A stretch of 64,000 bases of DNA, taken from positions 124,001 through 188,000 of the forward strand of contig CAZBZP010000003.1 in assembly GCA_964496435.1 (NCBI GenBank), read 5' to 3'. A program made the position numbers and the translations under genes. This document shows, piece by piece, positions 34,019 to 42,514 of the stretch. Origin of the DNA: Berkiella sp964496435. Its GTDB lineage: Bacteria > Pseudomonadota > Gammaproteobacteria > Berkiellales > Berkiellaceae. Under the pieces are notes generated by a model. It saw only the letters and a program-made list of their open reading frames with translations. It did not search any database and was not told the DNA's origin. How positions within the stretch are numbered: position 1 is the first letter of the stretch; each line of letters opens with the position of its first letter.

Positions 34019-35179
34019 TTAACGACAACGAAGCTGAGGGCGATAATGAAAATCAATTTGCATTGGTTGCACTGCACTTTGTTGTTGTGCTCTTTGACTC
34101 ATTTGGTAAAAGTAAGGCACAACAGGTTTAGCAGGCACGCTATGAGACATACTCAAAAGTTGCTCTAAATCATACTTCCCTGGATAACCCTGATTTTTTA
34201 ACCAATGTGCACTCAGAAAAGGCATGTATTGAAAACCATGTTCTTGCCATAACTTCACATCTTGTTCAGACATTTCAGCCAAAACGGTCTGAGAAATACG
34301 AAATTGCTGAGAACCATACTTGATTTCAAAATCGTGGTATAACAAAAATCCAAGTAATTGTTGAGCCGCATGGTTATAAACGCTGGGTGATTTAGCATGC
34401 GCAATCAATCTTTTCATCATGATACTAAATATTACGCCCAGCTGGTTATGCATTTGCTCTGAATTGACATTAGAACGCGCCATGGCTACAAATTGCTTCA
34501 TTATTTGTGATAAATCAGGTGCAAGACATGGCTTTTGCGCAAGCAGCCCATTATCATCACATAGTTGTATTTTATTTGTATTAATGAAACCTTCTATTGC
34601 ATAACTTAAATAATTTAAATCTAAGACGATGTTATCAAAGCTATGAATGGCACGGTATGCTAACCATTGCGCCTGTATGACTTGCTGTTGCTTCGCTTGA
34701 ACATGCGCTACCCAATGATTGCTTAAATCCATGATAGCAGGAAAGGCACGGCCATTTACACAGGCAGCACTATCAGGCAATGTTAAGCCTTGTGGTAAAC
34801 GTGCTTGCATAATCTCACGCAAGGAAAACAGCTCATTATCGACTGAAATATGGATGTTATTATATAAAAGAAATGCTGTTAAGTAGTCAGCTTGAGCCGT
34901 TTGTGCATTTCTATAATAAAAATTATGATTAATTGCAAATTTAATTAAACAATCAATAAACTTCAGAAATTGCTTTTTATGTTCCCCTACAGGATTATTA
35001 TTTTGACTCATCACAGAATCAAATTTTAGAAATTCCTGTGTTAACTCAAATGGCAGACTCCCATTTGGCTGGGCAAAAGGATTGCCTTGATGCTGGAGCA
35101 CAATGCCTGCAGTATCAAGCGCTTTAATAAAATTAATGAACTCATTCAGACTTAAATAAACATTAACTGGCGTCGCCAT
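34019..35179 (-). CDS. Unknown protein with internal duplication (386 aa)
   Basis: No family recognised. Two copies of one motif are visible: YLTAFLLYNNIHISVDNELF-SLREIM around residues 103-130 and QLLGFLLYHDFEIKYGSQQF-RISQTVL around residues 293-320, each followed by a segment ending in a buried Trp/His. This indicates two similar domains of about 190 residues. No signal peptide or membrane helix. The C-terminus is Gln/Arg-rich (MSQRAQQQSAVQPM). The start is ATG 35179 with GGGGA seven bases upstream, preferred over TTG 35185. Host-directed effectors of Legionellales are often such orphan, duplicated proteins; here that is only a possibility. Confidence 0.7.
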   Translation of the reverse strand: MATPVNVYLSLNEFINFIKALDTAGIVLQHQGNPFAQPNGSLPFELTQEFLKFDSVMSQNNNPVGEHKKQFLKFIDCLIKFAINHNFYYRNAQTAQADYLTAFLLYNNIHISVDNELFSLREIMQARLPQGLTLPDSAACVNGRAFPAIMDLSNHWVAHVQAKQQQVIQAQWLAYRAIHSFDNIVLDLNYLSYAIEGFINTNKIQLCDDNGLLAQKPCLAPDLSQIMKQFVAMARSNVNSEQMHNQLGVIFSIMMKRLIAHAKSPSVYNHAAQQLLGFLLYHDFEIKYGSQQFRISQTVLAEMSEQDVKLWQEHGFQYMPFLSAHWLKNQGYPGKYDLEQLLSMSHSVPAKPVVPYFYQMSQRAQQQSAVQPMQIDFHYRPQLRCR

Positions 35180-35332
35180 TTTCAATCCCCATTTCTTCTT
35201 GAATATAAAGGTGGGGAAATGTAATCAACTCATTGCTTATCATCAATTAAAAGCAGACGAACTGCCATAAATAAACTATGAAATGCATATCAGATTGTTA
35301 GCTAAATTTTGAAAGTAAATATTTTTAGTACA

Positions 35333-36634
35333 TTATTTTCGGTCTAAAATCCACACGCCATCCCAGGGCATAATGGGCGGATGATCTTTAAGCACTCCTA
35401 TTCTTTCAAGAAAAACAAGTGAAGCTTTATCTTGAGGGATAATATGAAGGGCCTGTTCAAAGTGTTTTGTAGCGTTTACCCAATTACATTGACGATAGGA
35501 AGCTAATCCTTTGGCATAGTTTTCTAGATAAGCGCTATATTGATCCGTTAAGCACCCTTTAAGACCCAATAACTCATATATCCTAGTTGGCTGTTCCATG
35601 CCTTTGGCACGGATAATATCCACTTCACGAAAATCATAAATTGATCTTGCTGATTTTTCGACATAATCGCTGACTAAGATACTAGTACCATATACTTTGT
35701 TTGCGCCTACTAAGCGAGAGGCGATATTAACAATGTTTCCCATAACAGTGAAACTCATGCGATCTTTGGAGCCAATATTTGCAATAATTAATTCCCCTGT
35801 GGCAACTCCAATACTGATATTAATATTGTGTCTTAAATCTCTAATAATGCCCTTAGATTCAATATTGAATTCAGCCATGCTTGCCAATTGATCTAAAGCT
35901 GTTTGGCAACCATTGATTGCGTGTTTTCCCTTCTCAGTAAAAGGCTGCCCCCAAAATGACATTACAGAGTCACCAATAAATTTGTCTATGACGCCTTCGG
36001 TATTATGCACCGCATGAGACATTTTGGAAAAAAAGTTATTCATCAGCTTTTCCATTGTCGTCGGTGCTAATGTCTGACAGAGGTTTGTAAAATTATTCAT
36101 ATCACAAAAACTCACTGTCATCATTTGCCTGTTTGCTTTCATTAAATCTTCTTCGGGGTAATCAATTAGTCTGCTGGCAATACGAGGGTCAATATACTTA
36201 CCAAACACATCCTGCACGTGAGCTAAACGTTGTCGTTCTGTAATATCACTGACAACAAAGATTACGCCTATGGTCTTACTTTTGTCCTCATGCTCTACAA
36301 TTAAGGCAGTAGAGCTGAGCAACAGCTCCTTGCAGCTGCCATTAGCATAATATTTAACATCTTTATGGTGAGTGACAGCGGATTCAAAGATTGCACTAAA
36401 AATACCATCATTTAATTCATCGTTACGTGGATCAGTTAAAAATTTGGAAAATATTTTAGTAAAATGTTCTCCAGTATATTCAACATCCTCAAGCATAAAT
36501 ATTTTAGCCGCAGCGGGATTAAGTGTGATTATTTCTCCACTTAGAGAAACAGCAATAACGCCATCTTGCATATTTTGCAAAACATTTTTTGCAATCATGG
36601 CCGTGTCTATTTCGTTAAATTTATTATCACTCAT
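35333..36634 (-). CDS. PAS-linked class III adenylate/guanylate cyclase
   Basis: 433 residues. An N-terminal PAS domain (~15-135; NPAAAKIFMLED, GVIFVVSDITERQ) is joined by a short signalling helix to a class III nucleotide cyclase domain (~170-355). The metal-binding Asp residues are in FCDMNNFTNL and FIGDSVMSFWG, and the transition-state Asn/Arg in MGNIVNIASRL. RAKGMEQPTRIYELLG is the standard end of this domain. A helical hairpin tail (~370-415; KHFEQALHIIPQDKAS) resembles a TPR. Thr two residues before MGN fits the class IIIb pattern, but ATP or GTP preference cannot be fixed. Probably co-transcribed with the MBL gene 30 bp upstream. Confidence 0.9.
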   Translation of the reverse strand: MSDNKFNEIDTAMIAKNVLQNMQDGVIAVSLSGEIITLNPAAAKIFMLEDVEYTGEHFTKIFSKFLTDPRNDELNDGIFSAIFESAVTHHKDVKYYANGSCKELLLSSTALIVEHEDKSKTIGVIFVVSDITERQRLAHVQDVFGKYIDPRIASRLIDYPEEDLMKANRQMMTVSFCDMNNFTNLCQTLAPTTMEKLMNNFFSKMSHAVHNTEGVIDKFIGDSVMSFWGQPFTEKGKHAINGCQTALDQLASMAEFNIESKGIIRDLRHNINISIGVATGELIIANIGSKDRMSFTVMGNIVNIASRLVGANKVYGTSILVSDYVEKSARSIYDFREVDIIRAKGMEQPTRIYELLGLKGCLTDQYSAYLENYAKGLASYRQCNWVNATKHFEQALHIIPQDKASLVFLERIGVLKDHPPIMPWDGVWILDRK

Positions 36635-36664
36635 ACTTCGACTTAATAACCTACTCTTATCTCA

Positions 36665-37534
36665 TTACAAGCTAAGTTCATCACCTTCTCGTGGCGCAAT
36701 ACATTGTGTCTTTGAATTTCTGTCCATGAGCATTTTCTGACTTATCTGCAGTTTTAAATCAATCTCATGATCTCTTTGATGCGGACTATGATGAAAAAGA
36801 CAAAGTTGCTTTACTTTTGCCTTATCAGCCAAATCAATTACTTGAGAAAGACAAGAATGCCCCCAACCAACTTTTTCAATATATTCTTGATCGGTATAGG
36901 CGGTATCTGTTACTAAAATATCTGCCCCATGAATAAAGTGACCCAGCTTATCCACATACGTCTGACTAAACAGCGGATCTTCCTTTAACGGTAATTCATT
37001 ATCTGTGATGTAACAAAATATTTTATTGTTATATTGAAGCCGATATCCAAAGCATTTGCCTGGATGATTTAGTTTCATCGTTGAGATATCAATATTATCA
37101 AATGAAATTGATTCTTCTTCTAAGGAATGAAAACTAATTTGAGCAGTCATCTCTTTAATAGTGACGGGGAAATGCACTTTATCCATTTGACCGAAAATTA
37201 ATTTATCAAGTGCAACATTTTCAAAACTGGCACCATATATTTCAAATTGACTACCTGTTCGATAAAAGGGATCAAAATAAGGAATGGCGTTGATATGATC
37301 CCAATGAGCGTGAGAGATAAATAATTTGGCCTTGACAGGTAATTTATCATTCTTAATAAGATATTCACCAAATTTTTTAATCCCAGAACCCGCATCAAAA
37401 ATTAACCAATGGCTATTGGCTATGTTGAGGGTGACACAACACGTGTTTCCTCCATATTTGAGTGTATCTGCGCCAGGCACGGGAAGATTCCCACGAACTC
37501 CCCAAAAATGAACAGTGATGTCAGATTGTGTCAT
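36665..37534 (-). CDS. Metallo-beta-lactamase-fold hydrolase (TaR3/PhnP-like)
   Basis: 289 residues with a zinc motif SHAHWDH near residue 95 and later metal ligands around LNHPGK, ITDNE and TDTAYTD, ending with HHSPHQRD. The start WGVRGNLPVPGADTLKYGGNT is typical of the MBL subgroup that sits beside nucleotide cyclases or GGDEF proteins. The order MBL then cyclase (30 bp apart) suggests opposing enzymes for one cyclic nucleotide: the MBL may hydrolyse the product, but that is inference; the seen facts are the metal motif and the adjacency. Confidence 0.85.
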   Translation of the reverse strand: MTQSDITVHFWGVRGNLPVPGADTLKYGGNTCCVTLNIANSHWLIFDAGSGIKKFGEYLIKNDKLPVKAKLFISHAHWDHINAIPYFDPFYRTGSQFEIYGASFENVALDKLIFGQMDKVHFPVTIKEMTAQISFHSLEEESISFDNIDISTMKLNHPGKCFGYRLQYNNKIFCYITDNELPLKEDPLFSQTYVDKLGHFIHGADILVTDTAYTDQEYIEKVGWGHSCLSQVIDLADKAKVKQLCLFHHSPHQRDHEIDLKLQISQKMLMDRNSKTQCIAPREGDELSL

Positions 37535-37716
37535 TGAAAACCTATTCTCTATAACTTCTATTTATATAGGTGTAACTATAAAAAATAGTTCATATTGAAG
37601 TATCTTTGTTTAAAACTTGATTATTTGTAACGAACTGAACATTTCCTCAGAACTTGTTTTGCTAGACTTACTTTCTTAGTAATACATGAATTTCAATCCA
37701 AGCATGGCTAAAACAA

Positions 37717-38784
37717 ATGACAAAACCTAGTAAAAAGACCGTTAATCTCGCATTGCAAGGTGGCGGAGCACATGGCGCTTTTTGCTGGGGCGTGCTGGAT
37801 TACATTTTAGAAGATGGCAGACTAGACATTGAAGGTGTCAGTGCAACCAGTGCAGGCGCTGCGAATGCTGTTGTGCTGGCCCAGGGCCTTTTAAATGGAA
37901 ATAACCAAGAAGCAAGGCAGCTATTACATCAGTTCTGGAAAAATGTGAGCGAGGTAGGTGTACCTTACAATAAATTTAAACCGATGATTCCAGGAACTAA
38001 TTTTGCTAAAGCGTTTTATAATTTTAATCAAGATGAAGGTGGCGATCAACGATTTAGCTTAGATGATTCCTTTCTTTACACTACTTTTGACTTTATCACC
38101 AAAATATTATCTCCTTATCAATTCAACCCGATGAACATTAATCCTTTGCGTGAAATTTTCGACAAAATGATTGATTTTTCTAAAATTCAAAAATCATCAA
38201 AAATTAAAATTCATCTGTGTGCTACTAACATTGAAACCTGTAAAATACGTATCTTTACCAATGAATCAATTACGGCAGATGCCGTACTCGCTTCGGCTTG
38301 CCTACCCTTTCTATTTCAATCAGTTGAAATTGAGGGAGAACACTATTGGGATGGTGGTTATATTGGTAATCCTGCCATCTTCCCGCTCATCTATAATTGT
38401 CAGTCTCACGATGTTGTTATTGTTCACATTAACCCGATCAATCGCAAGGGCATTCCAAAAACAGCAACAGAGATTTTAAATCGGCTTAACGAGGTTAGCT
38501 TTAATTCTTCATTAATGCGTGAAATGAGAGCTATTTCATTTGTTACCAAGTTAATAAATAACAAAGTAATCCCTGAAGATAAAATGAAGAAAATGTACAT
38601 TCACTCCATACGTTCCGATGAAGAAATGGTAAGACACAGCGTTTCAAGCAAAATGAATACTGATTGGGAATTTTTAACCCACTTAAGAGACAAAGGACGT
38701 GAAGTAACGCAATTATGGCTGGATGAACATTTCAAAGATGTCGGCAATGCATCATCTATTGATATTGATAAAGAATTTTTATAG
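37717..38784 (+). CDS. Patatin-like phospholipase, second copy
   Basis: 355 residues. The oxyanion loop is LALQGGGAHGAFCWGVLDY, the nucleophile Ser in ATSAGAANAVVLAQG (GxSxG is degenerate, ATSAG) and catalytic Asp in WDGGYIGNPAI. No signal peptide. It is followed after 20 bp by the acetoacetate decarboxylase-family gene, implying co-transcription, and is only distantly related to the patatin at 13538. The long C-terminus holds a conserved helical pair (MREMRAISFVTKLINNKVI). Possible roles: release of hydroxybutyrate or fatty acids, or host-lipid attack; the sequence does not decide. Confidence 0.88.
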   Translation: MTKPSKKTVNLALQGGGAHGAFCWGVLDYILEDGRLDIEGVSATSAGAANAVVLAQGLLNGNNQEARQLLHQFWKNVSEVGVPYNKFKPMIPGTNFAKAFYNFNQDEGGDQRFSLDDSFLYTTFDFITKILSPYQFNPMNINPLREIFDKMIDFSKIQKSSKIKIHLCATNIETCKIRIFTNESITADAVLASACLPFLFQSVEIEGEHYWDGGYIGNPAIFPLIYNCQSHDVVIVHINPINRKGIPKTATEILNRLNEVSFNSSLMREMRAISFVTKLINNKVIPEDKMKKMYIHSIRSDEEMVRHSVSSKMNTDWEFLTHLRDKGREVTQLWLDEHFKDVGNASSIDIDKEFL

Positions 38785-38804
38785 CAGATTGAAGCAGGTT
38801 TATT

Positions 38805-39545
38805 ATGAAAGATGAAATAGCAAATGAATTTAATATGCCCGCACCACGTTGGATAGTCACCTATCCACGCGGCCCATATCGATTTATTAATCGTGAATAT
38901 TTTATTATCACATACGAAACCGATATGGAAGTATTACGAAAGATAGTGCCACCGGTGCTTGAAATAACCCAGCCACATGTCAAATATGAATTTATCAGAA
39001 TGCCAGATTCAACAGGTTTTGGTGATTATACCGAATCAGGGCAAATTATACCTGTACGTTATAAAGGCGAAGATGGTTATTTCATTATCTCCATGTTTTT
39101 AGATTGTGAAGCGCCGATTGCAGGCGGAAGAGAAATTTGGGGCTTTCCTAAAAAGCTTGCTAAGCCCTCATTAACCGTTGAAGAAGATGTTTTGGTCGGT
39201 AAGTTAGACTTTGGTAGCATCCGCGTTGCAACGGCCACCATGGGATACAAATATCAACCTATCGAAAACGATAGTGTGCTCAAAGCATTAAAGCAACCTT
39301 GCTTTCTCTTAAAAAATATTCCCGATGTCACAGGAAAACCTTTGGTGAATCAATTAACCAAAACATATTTGACTGATATCACTATCAAAGAAGCCTGGAC
39401 AGGTCCAAGTAGTTTAGAATTACACCCGCATGCGCTTGCGCCCATAGCTGACTTACCAGTAAAGAAAATTGTCTCAACGCTTCATTTTGTTTCTGATTTA
39501 ACACTACCCTATGGTGAAGTGGTTGAAGATTTTCTTAAAAAATAG
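38805..39545 (+). CDS. adc: Acetoacetate decarboxylase family protein
   Basis: 246 residues, the family's usual size. The Schiff-base Lys is in GGREIWGFPKKLAKPSL near residue 115; the family signature is GREIWGFPKK. It should decarboxylate acetoacetate to acetone and CO2. Together with 3-hydroxybutyrate dehydrogenase (14659) and the patatin just upstream it suggests use or recycling of polyhydroxybutyrate, a Legionella-like trait. It starts 20 bp after the patatin stop, with CAGGT upstream. Confidence 0.9.
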   Translation: MKDEIANEFNMPAPRWIVTYPRGPYRFINREYFIITYETDMEVLRKIVPPVLEITQPHVKYEFIRMPDSTGFGDYTESGQIIPVRYKGEDGYFIISMFLDCEAPIAGGREIWGFPKKLAKPSLTVEEDVLVGKLDFGSIRVATATMGYKYQPIENDSVLKALKQPCFLLKNIPDVTGKPLVNQLTKTYLTDITIKEAWTGPSSLELHPHALAPIADLPVKKIVSTLHFVSDLTLPYGEVVEDFLKK

Positions 39546-39570
39546 TTTTTTTGTAATAAAGAGGTAATCT

Positions 39571-39933
39571 ATGAAATTTAATCTATTAGCAATCACCCTT
39601 CTCATGGCAAGCACTAGCCTTTATGCTCTAGAGGAATCCGCAACAAACACGTTGAAAGTAACTGATAGCAATGCACCAACACCCAGTGTAAGCTTGGATA
39701 AATCTGATGTATCACCCACCCAAACTTCAACCACAACCTCGATTGATCCAGAAAATAAAGCAGGTACGGTATCAGCTGATCAAACGCCCGCTGACAAATC
39801 GACAAAAATGTTGAATGCAACCCCTAAAGAATCAGCAAGCGATACTAAAACGGAACCTACCGTTCTTTATAAAAATAAGCACCCTGATAACATATCTGGC
39901 GAATATGATTATGATCCAAACTATGAAGATTAA
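39571..39933 (+). CDS. Small secreted low-complexity protein (120 aa)
   Basis: An N-terminal signal peptide (MKFNLLAITLLMASTSLYA, cleavage likely before LEES), then about 100 residues rich in Thr, Ser, Pro, Asp and Lys with no predicted fold, ending YDYDPNYED. No family recognised. RBS-like AAAGAGG lies 8-11 bases before the ATG, and a strong terminator follows. It is 25 bp after adc, so it may be the end of the patatin-adc transcript. Function unknown. Confidence 0.7.
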   Translation: MKFNLLAITLLMASTSLYALEESATNTLKVTDSNAPTPSVSLDKSDVSPTQTSTTTSIDPENKAGTVSADQTPADKSTKMLNATPKESASDTKTEPTVLYKNKHPDNISGEYDYDPNYED

Positions 39934-39962
39934 TGCAGAAGTTTGATTTTTGCCTTTGTAGC

Positions 39963-39990
39963 GGCGGACTTTAAGTCCGCCCTTTTTATT
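39963..39990 (+). terminator. Intrinsic terminator
   Basis: GGCGGACTT (39963-39971) and AAGTCCGCC (39973-39981) form a 9-bp stem with CTTTTTATTT after it. It ends the plus-strand run and borders the convergent PH-domain gene. Confidence 0.85.
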
Positions 39991-40456
39991 TAGACATTTT
40001 CGCTTCGGTTTGCTCTTGAACAGCAAGGCGAAAGGCAAGCGGAGAAGCGATATTTGGAAATGATTCCTTGGTCCCGCCAGTGCCAATTATGCTAATGGTG
40101 CCCCAATCGAATATCCTACCTAATATCGATTGATCAACTTCGATGGTTGCAATTTTTTCTAGCAGCGTTTCTGTGGTTCTGCGGCTAATAAAGCCCACTT
40201 TGATGATGACCCGTTTATTGGTTACAGCAAACTCGCTGGATATGTAGCGGATATAAGGATGCAGCATGAATAAAACCGCTAAAATGAAACAGGGGCCTGC
40301 ATAGTTTGTATATAAGGTGACATTTGTTAGCAGCCATATACAAGCACCAAAAAGAGGAAGTGCAAACAAACAAGGTAGCACAAATAGCTTCTTGTTTAAT
40401 CTGGTTCGATAGGCAACCACTTCACCAGGCATTAAATTGTTATCAACATATCCCAC
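39986..40456 (-). CDS. PH domain-containing membrane protein (bPH2-type)
   Basis: 156 residues: MGYVDNNLMPGEVVAYRTRL at the N-terminus, two hydrophobic helices (LFVLPCLFALPLFGACIWLL and AGPCFILAVLFMLHPYI), then a bacterial PH-like domain containing EFAVTNKRVIIKVGFISRRTTE and LEKIATIEVDQSILGRIFDWGTI. These are the hallmarks of the YdbT/DUF304 group; function is unknown. The start is GTG, chosen because NNLMPGE then sits at the usual position. Stands alone between convergent genes. Confidence 0.9.
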   Translation of the reverse strand: MGYVDNNLMPGEVVAYRTRLNKKLFVLPCLFALPLFGACIWLLTNVTLYTNYAGPCFILAVLFMLHPYIRYISSEFAVTNKRVIIKVGFISRRTTETLLEKIATIEVDQSILGRIFDWGTISIIGTGGTKESFPNIASPLAFRLAVQEQTEAKMSK

Positions 40457-40571
40457 TGGCGCCCCTTTGGCTTTTGGTTGATGAGCCTTAGTGAAGTATA
40501 GACTTTTCCCTACTCTCTATTGTTTTGTTGTATAAAAAGTCAGTAAGTACATCCCTGGTACAAAATCGTGC

Positions 40572-41480
40572 TTAAGATTTCTTGACGGCAATGATGCCAA
40601 ACAATTCTTTGGCATCATCTGAAGAGTGATGTATTTTTTTTAAGGGAATAAAGCCTGTTTGTTCTACCTTAAAACCATACTTCTCTAGGGCTTTCTTTAA
40701 TGGCCTTTCATCCATCACGTGTAAGGTTTTCGGCAAGGCATAAACCTGCTCCGGGAGTAGCTCAGCACTTTTAAGACCTTCACCCGGCCAAGCATAGCCA
40801 TCCTGCCATCGCTTCTCATAATGTGAAAGTACTTTATCACGGTATTTGCTGTGTTGTGGTGGCAATACCGCAATAAATACTTTACCGCCAGGCACAAGCC
40901 ATCTGTTTATTTTAGCTAATCCCTCTTCAATCTCATCCGAGCTCATTAAATGAAATACACGATGAACAACCACGCCAGAGAGACTGTTAGCTTTGATAAT
41001 CATGTTCCTGGGGAAACGATAAGTATTATAGTAAATACGATTTCTTTGCTCTTGCGGAATTAATTTGCGACCATGTATCAAGTGTTGTAATTCAAGATCA
41101 TTCTCAATCACCGTTGCGCCTTGATCCAACATGACTTTCGTTAAGCGCCCATAACCACCACCAATTTCTAGAATAGGCTTTTTCGCTTTCTTAGCAAATG
41201 CAGCAAGATCTTGAATTAAGAAACTGTCCTGCATTAACAGCGGTTCAACAACATCGAAACCTTGTTTGTTTAAAGTAACCAGCGATTTACCAGTGTGACT
41301 AAGTGGCGGTGCTTCGTTTAAGGTTTTCTCAATTTCATCCAAGAGCACAGCAGAGCCAATCATGCCATAAGAGTGCTGCTTTTGCTTACATTTAAAGCCG
41401 AGGGCATCAAAAGCAAAGGCTGTATGAGATAGCAATAAAATAAGAAGTGTAATAGTGCTTAAAATGTTTCGAGTCATCAT
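40572..41480 (-). CDS. Exported methyltransferase-like protein
   Basis: 302 residues. The first ~24 form a clear signal sequence (MMTRNILSTITLLILLLSHTAFA), unusual for an enzyme using cytosolic SAM. The body has a class I methyltransferase fold: glycine motif ILEIGGGYGRLTKVMLDQ, motif II VIENDLELQ, then HRVFHLMSSDEIEEGLAKIN and LVPGGKVFIAVLPP. The 3' end is 115 bp from the PH-domain gene. Possibilities include a periplasmic structural relative that no longer methylates, or a host-delivered enzyme; type II export in Legionella begins with just such a signal. Both are inference. Confidence 0.75.
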   Translation of the reverse strand: MMTRNILSTITLLILLLSHTAFAFDALGFKCKQKQHSYGMIGSAVLLDEIEKTLNEAPPLSHTGKSLVTLNKQGFDVVEPLLMQDSFLIQDLAAFAKKAKKPILEIGGGYGRLTKVMLDQGATVIENDLELQHLIHGRKLIPQEQRNRIYYNTYRFPRNMIIKANSLSGVVVHRVFHLMSSDEIEEGLAKINRWLVPGGKVFIAVLPPQHSKYRDKVLSHYEKRWQDGYAWPGEGLKSAELLPEQVYALPKTLHVMDERPLKKALEKYGFKVEQTGFIPLKKIHHSSDDAKELFGIIAVKKS

Positions 41481-41759
41481 ATATTTGTTATTTAACTTAT
41501 TTTAACATGGGTGCATCATACAATATCAGCATTTTCTACGCAATTTACCTTAGTTTTTCCTAAAACCAATTACGATTATTTTGTTTCAAATACAGATGTA
41601 GATATGATTGCGCCCATGCGCATTTTCTCGATTGAATACGTGATTTTCACTACATGAAATGCATATGTAGTTTCCTAAACACCAGTTGTCACTTATTGCT
41701 TTTGAATGAAATGAAATTGCGATACATTAATTTTTGAATGTAAAAGAGGTGTAATTACA

Positions 41760-42203
41760 ATGTTATTTTCCTGCATGAAGGGTAATTCCCAAAAGGCGCC
41801 AAAAGAAGATGTACAAGATCAACTTTTTAGCGAGTATTTAGCTACTTGTAATATTGGTACTCTCAATGAGCTGATGGAAAATTCTATTATTGAAAACAAC
41901 ACAAAAACCATTAGGCAATTAGCTGAAACAGGTTTTGATTTTAATAGTAAAATCAATCACCAACTTGAAACGCCGCTTGATTGTGCAATTAAATATGGTA
42001 GATTTGATAGCCTTATTTACATTAGAAGCTTTATGAAATTAAATGGCTATAACGTGAATGACAAAGATATCCTTGATAAAATCGAATTAAATCTAAAGAG
42101 GGACTTATTCGGTGGAATGGCTTTTCAGTTGCGTCAGGACTTTTTGGCTTACCTTCAAAATGAGAAGTCGAAAGACGCAAAAAGCGCTAAATTTAAAAAG
42201 TAA
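41760..42203 (+). CDS. Small ankyrin-like protein (147 aa)
   Basis: One ankyrin-like repeat can be seen: KTIRQLAETGFDFNSKIN then LETPLDCAIKYGRFDSLIYI (residues ~55-95). The rest is helical, with a polar Lys-rich end (KSKDAKSAKFKK). It may be a remnant or a short member of the ankyrin effector-like families found in Legionellales. A GAGGT ribosome site precedes the ATG by 10 bases. Convergent with the MNIO operon; 280 bp of AT-rich DNA without visible features precede it. Confidence 0.6.
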   Translation: MLFSCMKGNSQKAPKEDVQDQLFSEYLATCNIGTLNELMENSIIENNTKTIRQLAETGFDFNSKINHQLETPLDCAIKYGRFDSLIYIRSFMKLNGYNVNDKDILDKIELNLKRDLFGGMAFQLRQDFLAYLQNEKSKDAKSAKFKK

Positions 42204-42235
42204 AGCCCTTTACTGTCTTTTGTCATTCCTCTTTT

Positions 42236-42514
42236 TTAAAGGAGGGATGACATCTTATTGATTAAAGTTCTTATACCAAAAATATGCATTAACGAATAAA
42301 AGAACCCACCTTTTGGTTTTCTTTTACGCTTATGCATAAAACTATTTGCAGCCATGACAAGTCCGGTTCTATCAATTTCTCTTAAATGATTGCGTTCAGC
42401 TTCAGTGAGATCAAGCTCTTTTAAGGCTTGCTCAGCATTATCAAGGAACTGAGCACGAAAAACAGCATCGGTGTAGAGTCGCGCTAACGTTATTTCAAAA
42501 GCTTGTGCACTCAT
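42236..42514 (-). CDS. Small partner protein of the MNIO (DUF692) enzyme (92 aa)
   Basis: Last gene of the DUF692 operon. Its ATG overlaps the DUF692 stop (ATGA), a sign of coupled translation. The first ~60 residues (FEITLARLYTDAVFRAQFLD, ELDLTEAERNHLREID) form a helical domain seen in the partner proteins of MNIO enzymes; the remainder is Lys/Arg-rich (MHKRKRKPKGG) with a hydrophobic end. By position and composition it probably delivers substrate to, or supports, the oxidase, as MbnC, BufC or TglI do in other MNIO systems. The exact family is not certain. Confidence 0.75.
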   Translation of the reverse strand: MSAQAFEITLARLYTDAVFRAQFLDNAEQALKELDLTEAERNHLREIDRTGLVMAANSFMHKRKRKPKGGFFYSLMHIFGIRTLINKMSSLL

